DNA from: an uncultured Clostridia bacterium
GTDB lineage: Bacteria; Bacillota; Clostridia; Oscillospirales; CAG-272
Direction of reading: 5' to 3'
Length of the DNA: 27,445 bases
Assembly: GCA_937884385.1 (NCBI GenBank)
Contig: CALGCW010000183.1
Location: forward strand, 1 to 27,445
The notes beneath the pieces were generated by a model. It searched no databases and was not told the origin of the DNA. It saw only the letters and a program-made list of their open reading frames with translations. This document shows, piece after piece, positions 23,524 to 27,445 of this stretch (position 1 is the stretch's first letter; each line of letters begins with the position of its first letter). Position numbers and translations under genes: made by a program.

Positions 23524-25770
23524 ATGTACGGATTGGATAAAAATAAAAACTTTAGTGAAAACATATACGATATAGCAGATGAGCCTGTTCTTGCGACTCT
23601 GTTTACCACGGGAAACGGATATATGGGTGTCAGAGGCAGCTTTGAGGAATTTGGCTCACAACGAGTTCAGGGTGCTTTCGTTCGCGGTTTTATCGATGAG
23701 ATAATCGAGGTGACAGAGCCTTTTACTGACAATGAGTATATGAAGAAATACTATCTTGACGAAGAAAAGCTCAAAACCTTTGAAAGACAGGATAGCTGCG
23801 TGAACATGCACGATTTTCTTGCGATTAAGATTACTGTTGGAGATAAGATGTTCTTCCCATGGGACGGTAAGATCGTTAGATGGCGTCGCTATCTTGACCC
23901 AAGGAGTGCTATCTACAGGCGAGAGCTTGTGTGGGATGACGGCGAAGGAAACCGAACTGAATTCTCGTTCGAACGCTTTGCATCGTTTGCCGATGACCAT
24001 CTTTACTGCCAGCGTGTAAAAATAAGACCTCTTAATCACACTCTACCGATTAAGATCATCTCCGGAATCGATACGTTTATCAAAACGGGCGGTCAGTTTA
24101 TTACAAAGACGGACCTTTTGGAGATAGACGACACAAATATCCTACACAAGTATCACGCCACTAACAAATATGGCTTTAGCGCTTGCTACGGTATAAAAAA
24201 TGATTTTCCTGAAGGCAGAGTACTTGGAAAACATGATGAAAACGGTACTGTTGGCGTTGAATATCTTTGCGACGGTGCAAAGTCTTATACTTTTGATAAG
24301 ATAACCTACATTATTACAAGCAGGGATACGGACAGGGATATTACAGACTGCGCAAGAGAAAGACTTGCGCAAGGAACACTTGATTACACTACACTTAAGA
24401 GAGCGCATATATCTGCGTATAAGTCATATTTTGCAATGATGGACGTCAATATTGAAGGCGACGATGAGGTGGATGCTTATCTTCGTTTTGCAAGCTATCA
24501 CACCGCAATATCCGCATCGATGAATGACAGTATTCACGGCATATCCGCAAAGGGACTTACAGGCGAAAGATACAATCAGTTCGTTTGGTGGGATTGTGAG
24601 ATACATCAGATGCCTTTCTTCTTGCTTACAGCTCCCGAAACTGCCAAAAACGCGCTTATGTATCGCTATAGAATGCTTCCACAGGCAAAGAAAAATGCCG
24701 AGCTGAACGGTTATGACGGCGCAATGTATGCCTTCTGCTCGTCTGTTGACGGTGACGAGATGGTTTGGCAATATGCGCGTCACCCCTTTATGCAGATACA
24801 TATCAATTCTGACATTCCATATGGAATCATTAATTATTATCGCTACACGGGTGATAGGGAGTTTATGGTTAATTACGGAATGGAAATGATACTTGAATGT
24901 CTTAAATTCTGGATTTCCCGTGTTAATTATAATGAGAGTAGATATGAGATCTGCAGAGTGACGGGCACTGACGAGCATCATCCTTACGTCGATAACGATG
25001 CGTATACAAACTATTGTGTAAAATTTGCATTTGACCGTTTTATCGCTCTTTGCGACGAGCTTTCGTACGTGGTGGAATCCACCCTTCTTGAAAAAATGAA
25101 GGAGATATCCTCAAAGCTTTATCTTCCCATGTGCGATAATGGACTTATCCCGCAGTTTGACGGATATTTCGGACTTTCCCGTTCTCTTGAGGAGCAGGGA
25201 AAGGGAACCCTCAAGCAGTTTCAAATGAAAAAAAGCGGTCTTTACCACAAGAGCCAGATCATCAAGCAGCCGGACGTTATTTTGCTTTATACGATGGTCG
25301 ACGTTGGACTTGAAAGAACGCATTTTGCAGAAAACTGGGATTATTATGAAAATATGTGTGAGGTCAGCTCGTCACTTACTTTTCCTGTACACGCTATTGC
25401 TTGTGCGCAGAATAAGCAGATGCTTTCCTTCCGCAAAAATCTTCTCAATACGGTAAAAATGGATGTTGACGATATTCACGGAGTTGCTTGGCAGGGCGTA
25501 CACAGCGGCTGTCTTGCAGGTGGATATCTTGCAGTTATCTACGGTATCTTCGGACTTTCCGTAAAAGAGGATGGAACGCTTGCCTTTAATCCCGTGAGAA
25601 CACTTTTTGACGGTGTGACTGCTCGCCTGTTCTACAAGGGTTCAAAGATCACGATGAGTATCAAGGGCAACGAATTGACCGTAAGCAAGAGGGGATCGGA
25701 GAAGATATACGTTCAGTCACCTGACGGAAAGAAAAAGCTGCTCAAAGGAACTTTGACATACAAAATATGA
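23524..25770 (+). CDS. GH65 disaccharide phosphorylase (possibly glucosyl-rhamnose phosphorylase)
   Basis: The product has 748 residues and splits an alpha-glucoside with phosphate, giving beta-glucose 1-phosphate. GH65 landmarks: ATLFTTGNGYMGVRGSFEE at the N-terminal sandwich; VWWDCEIHQMPFFLLTAPETA and NGYDGAMYAFCSS in the (alpha/alpha)6 barrel; VTGTDEHHPYVDNDAYTN with E484 as general acid; and HGVAWQGVHSGCLAGGYLAVIYGIFGL, the phosphate-binding region. There is no signal peptide, so it is cytoplasmic. Start at ATG 23524 (AGGAA upstream); a GTG at 23494 lies inside the previous gene. Known specificities are trehalose, maltose, kojibiose, nigerose and 3-O-alpha-glucosyl-L-rhamnose. The rhamnose genes here make the last plausible, but that is context, not sequence proof. 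The adjacent beta-phosphoglucomutase supports a phosphorylase rather than a hydrolase. Confidence 0.9.
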   Translation: MYGLDKNKNFSENIYDIADEPVLATLFTTGNGYMGVRGSFEEFGSQRVQGAFVRGFIDEIIEVTEPFTDNEYMKKYYLDEEKLKTFERQDSCVNMHDFLAIKITVGDKMFFPWDGKIVRWRRYLDPRSAIYRRELVWDDGEGNRTEFSFERFASFADDHLYCQRVKIRPLNHTLPIKIISGIDTFIKTGGQFITKTDLLEIDDTNILHKYHATNKYGFSACYGIKNDFPEGRVLGKHDENGTVGVEYLCDGAKSYTFDKITYIITSRDTDRDITDCARERLAQGTLDYTTLKRAHISAYKSYFAMMDVNIEGDDEVDAYLRFASYHTAISASMNDSIHGISAKGLTGERYNQFVWWDCEIHQMPFFLLTAPETAKNALMYRYRMLPQAKKNAELNGYDGAMYAFCSSVDGDEMVWQYARHPFMQIHINSDIPYGIINYYRYTGDREFMVNYGMEMILECLKFWISRVNYNESRYEICRVTGTDEHHPYVDNDAYTNYCVKFAFDRFIALCDELSYVVESTLLEKMKEISSKLYLPMCDNGLIPQFDGYFGLSRSLEEQGKGTLKQFQMKKSGLYHKSQIIKQPDVILLYTMVDVGLERTHFAENWDYYENMCEVSSSLTFPVHAIACAQNKQMLSFRKNLLNTVKMDVDDIHGVAWQGVHSGCLAGGYLAVIYGIFGLSVKEDGTLAFNPVRTLFDGVTARLFYKGSKITMSIKGNELTVSKRGSEKIYVQSPDGKKKLLKGTLTYKI

Positions 25771-25779
25771 GGTGCTTTT

Positions 25780-26415
25780 ATGAAGGGTTTTATTTTCGAT
25801 CTTGACGGTGTTATCGTATCCACGGATGGGCTTCATTACCTTGCGTGGAAGAAGATGGCAGACAGAGAGGGTATATATTTTGACCAGATCATAAATAATC
25901 GCTTGCGCGGGGTGAGCCGTATGGCAAGCCTTGAGATCGTGCTTGAAAGAGCAAGCAGGGAATATTCTTCCGAGGAAAAAGAAGCGCTTGCAACGTATAA
26001 AAACGATATATACAAGGAGCTTCTTAAAAGTCTCACCCCGGAAGATATCCTTCCCGGTGTTGCAGAGACTCTTGAAAAACTAAGATATCAAGGATACAAG
26101 CTCGCGATAGGCTCTTCGAGCAAAAACACTCCCTCCATACTCAAATACATTGGTCTTGACTGTTTCTTTGATGCGGTTTCGGATGGAAATAACATCCAAA
26201 ACAGTAAGCCGGACCCGGAGGTTTTCCTCAAGGGAGCAGCTTTTCTTGGACTTGACCCCAAGGAATGTTACGTAGTTGAAGATGCAAAGGCGGGTGTAGA
26301 TGCGGGTGCAGCCGGTGGATTTACAACCATTGCTCTTGGAGATGCATACGGATATGAAAATGCAAGCTACAGTATTGAGCGTTTTAGTGATATACTTGGC
26401 ATTGTAGACCCGTAG
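25780..26415 (+). CDS. pgmB: Beta-phosphoglucomutase (HAD superfamily)
   Basis: Interconverts beta-glucose 1-phosphate and glucose 6-phosphate. The 211 residues show all the motifs: FDLDGVI with nucleophile D8 and acid/base D10 (same numbering as the Lactococcus enzyme), the cap-domain LRGVSRMASLE, IGSSSKNT, SKPDPEVFLKGA with the conserved Lys, and VVEDAKAGVDAG with the metal-binding acids. The ribosome site GAGGTG overlaps the GH65 stop 9 bp upstream, so both are co-translated. It sends the phosphorylase product into glycolysis without spending ATP. The genomic pairing GH65-pgmB is well known in Firmicutes. Confidence 0.95.
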   Translation: MKGFIFDLDGVIVSTDGLHYLAWKKMADREGIYFDQIINNRLRGVSRMASLEIVLERASREYSSEEKEALATYKNDIYKELLKSLTPEDILPGVAETLEKLRYQGYKLAIGSSSKNTPSILKYIGLDCFFDAVSDGNNIQNSKPDPEVFLKGAAFLGLDPKECYVVEDAKAGVDAGAAGGFTTIALGDAYGYENASYSIERFSDILGIVDP

Positions 26416-26463
26416 ATTAAATGCTTTGAAAGAGCATATGTAACATATACTTCAGGAGGACTT

Positions 26464-27276
26464 ATGATATATCAAAGCATAAAATTAGAAGAAAAGGGAT
26501 CGCTGGATTCATATGTGACTACATACGTTATAAATCCAAATCATGAGTTGCCCAAGAAAAAGCGTCCAACGATAGTTATTTGTCCGGGAGGCGGATATCA
26601 GTTCGTTTCTTACCGTGAAGATGAGCCTGTTGCACTTCAATATCTTGCGAGAGGATATAACGTGGTAGTTTTGCATTACTCAGTTGCTCCCGCCATCTAT
26701 CCAACGGCAATTTTGGAGCTTGGAAGAGTAATGTTAATGCTCAGAGAACGTGCTGAGGAATGGATGATAGATGAGAACAAAATAGTGCTGATGGGCTTTT
26801 CGGCAGGAGGACACCTTGTTGCTTCGTATTCTTGCTTTTGGACTGAAGATTTTTTATCTGAAGAGCTTGGTTGCAGCAAGGAAGATTTGAAGCCTAACGG
26901 ACTTGTTTTATCATATCCAGTAATAACCTCGGGAGAATATGCACATAGGGGCTCATTTGTTAACCTTCTTGGCGACAGATACGATGAGCTTGTTGAAAAA
27001 ATGTCACTTGAAAACCAAGTGACAAAGGACAATCCTCCCACTTTTTTATGGCACACATATACGGATGGCTCTGTACCCGTGGAGAATTCCTTGCTTTTCA
27101 CACGATCGCTGAGGAATAAGGGTATATCTGCAGAGCTTCACATCTACTCCGAGGGAGAACACGGTCTTTCATTGGCAAACGAGTTTACTGCCGTATATGA
27201 AGCGCAGGTTGTTCCATCGTGTCAAAGCTGGGTAGAGCTTGTTCATAAATGGATGCTCAAAACATTCAAAAATTAA
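26464..27276 (+). CDS. Alpha/beta-hydrolase, probable carbohydrate acetyl esterase
   Basis: The product has 270 residues of the acetylxylan-esterase-like (BD-FAE/Axe) group. The N-terminal oxyanion block is CPGGGYQFVSYREDEPVA, the nucleophile elbow is GFSAGGH with S113, and the other catalytic residues are likely D201 in HTYTDGSVP and H233 in SEGEHGLS. There is no signal peptide, so it would act on imported, acylated sugars or oligosaccharides, complementing the cell-surface SGNH esterase. TCAGGAGG lies 6 bp before the ATG. It lies 48 bp after pgmB with no terminator, so it is probably in the same operon. The exact acyl group and sugar are unknown. Confidence 0.88.
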   Translation: MIYQSIKLEEKGSLDSYVTTYVINPNHELPKKKRPTIVICPGGGYQFVSYREDEPVALQYLARGYNVVVLHYSVAPAIYPTAILELGRVMLMLRERAEEWMIDENKIVLMGFSAGGHLVASYSCFWTEDFLSEELGCSKEDLKPNGLVLSYPVITSGEYAHRGSFVNLLGDRYDELVEKMSLENQVTKDNPPTFLWHTYTDGSVPVENSLLFTRSLRNKGISAELHIYSEGEHGLSLANEFTAVYEAQVVPSCQSWVELVHKWMLKTFKN

Positions 27277-27308
27277 TTGATTTCCAAATGTATTCAATAT
27301 TATATTGA
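27277..27308 (+). promoter_or_regulatory. Putative promoter with overlapping palindrome before the ABC ATPase gene
   Basis: TTGATT (27277-27282) and TATATT (27301-27306) are 18 bp apart. A perfect inverted repeat TCAATAT-T-ATATTGA (27294-27308) overlaps the -10 box, as an operator would. The stretch is very AT-rich, so this is tentative. The leader to the ATG would be about 95 nt and contains no clear terminator. Confidence 0.4.
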
Positions 27309-27406
27309 TATATTTAAAAATACTCGCGTATGAGGACAACCGATGGGGCAAATATAAGGAAAAGCCACCGAAAATATCGGCCAAAAGGACGCAGAAGGAG
27401 AAAACT

Positions 27407-27445
27407 ATGTCAACAGTAACACTCAAGCACGTATACAAGGTATAC
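27407..27445 (+). CDS. ABC transporter ATP-binding protein, MsmX/UgpC type (first 13 codons only)
   Basis: AGAAGGAG lies 9 bp before ATG 27407, and the 13 visible codons read MSTVTLKHVYKVY. This matches the very conserved start of CUT1 ATPases (UgpC/MsmK/MsmX: TLKNVYKxY). The gene runs off the window, so no Walker motif can be checked. In Firmicutes one such ATPase often serves several sugar importers; it is a good candidate for the missing ATPase of the importer at 11822-15299. Confidence 0.75.
   Translation, partial: MSTVTLKHVYKVY

Overview
The window looks like a carbohydrate-utilisation island of an uncultured, low-to-moderate GC, Gram-positive Clostridia member (Oscillospirales/Christensenellales-like gut anaerobe). 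This is inferred from AGGAGG-type ribosome binding sites, lipobox lipoproteins, CUT1 ABC transport, a GPH-family symporter, and secreted proteins with Pro/Asp/Glu linkers and a Cys-pair 'DANTDGKCDNCG' tail. The species cannot be named from sequence alone. The theme is L-rhamnose-containing glycans.

Layout. (1) 1-5692, + strand: the 3' part of a GH3 beta-glycosidase (its 5' end lies outside the window), a GPH/MelB-type sugar symporter and a GH78 alpha-L-rhamnosidase, closed by a bidirectional terminator. (2) 5759-6709, - strand: an AraC-type regulator, divergent from rhaB-rhaA-rhaD (6852-10199), which turns free L-rhamnose into dihydroxyacetone phosphate and L-lactaldehyde. RhaB starts at TTG and has an unusually short C-terminus. 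(3) 10234-11403, - strand: a GntR/LacI-type regulator with a consensus sigma-A promoter, convergent on rhaD through a perfect 42-bp palindromic terminator. (4) 11822-20917, + strand: an ABC sugar-import operon (binding lipoprotein, two permeases) that also carries two related lipoproteins of unrecognised family and an 1127-residue surface protein, ending in a terminator. (5) 21117-27276, + strand: an SGNH-esterase lipoprotein whose C-terminal half is a third copy of the unrecognised lipoprotein domain, then a GH65 phosphorylase, a beta-phosphoglucomutase and an alpha/beta-hydrolase esterase. (6) 27407 to the end: the first 13 codons of an MsmX/UgpC-type ABC ATPase, which may energise the importer.

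Proposed working model (inference): surface lipoproteins and the large secreted protein bind an acylated rhamnose-containing polymer or oligosaccharide, and the SGNH esterase removes acyl groups. The ABC importer and/or GPH symporter bring oligosaccharides inside. There GH78 and GH3 (neither product-forming enzyme shows a secretion signal in what is visible) and the GH65 phosphorylase split them. If GH65 is a glucosyl-rhamnose phosphorylase, its two products, beta-glucose 1-phosphate and L-rhamnose, are consumed by the adjacent beta-phosphoglucomutase and by RhaBAD. The least-described part is the domain family present three times (15337-16383, 16373-17485 and the 3' half of 21117-23510) together with the large repeat-domain surface protein. 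No RNA genes, CRISPR arrays, insertion sequences or phage genes were seen.
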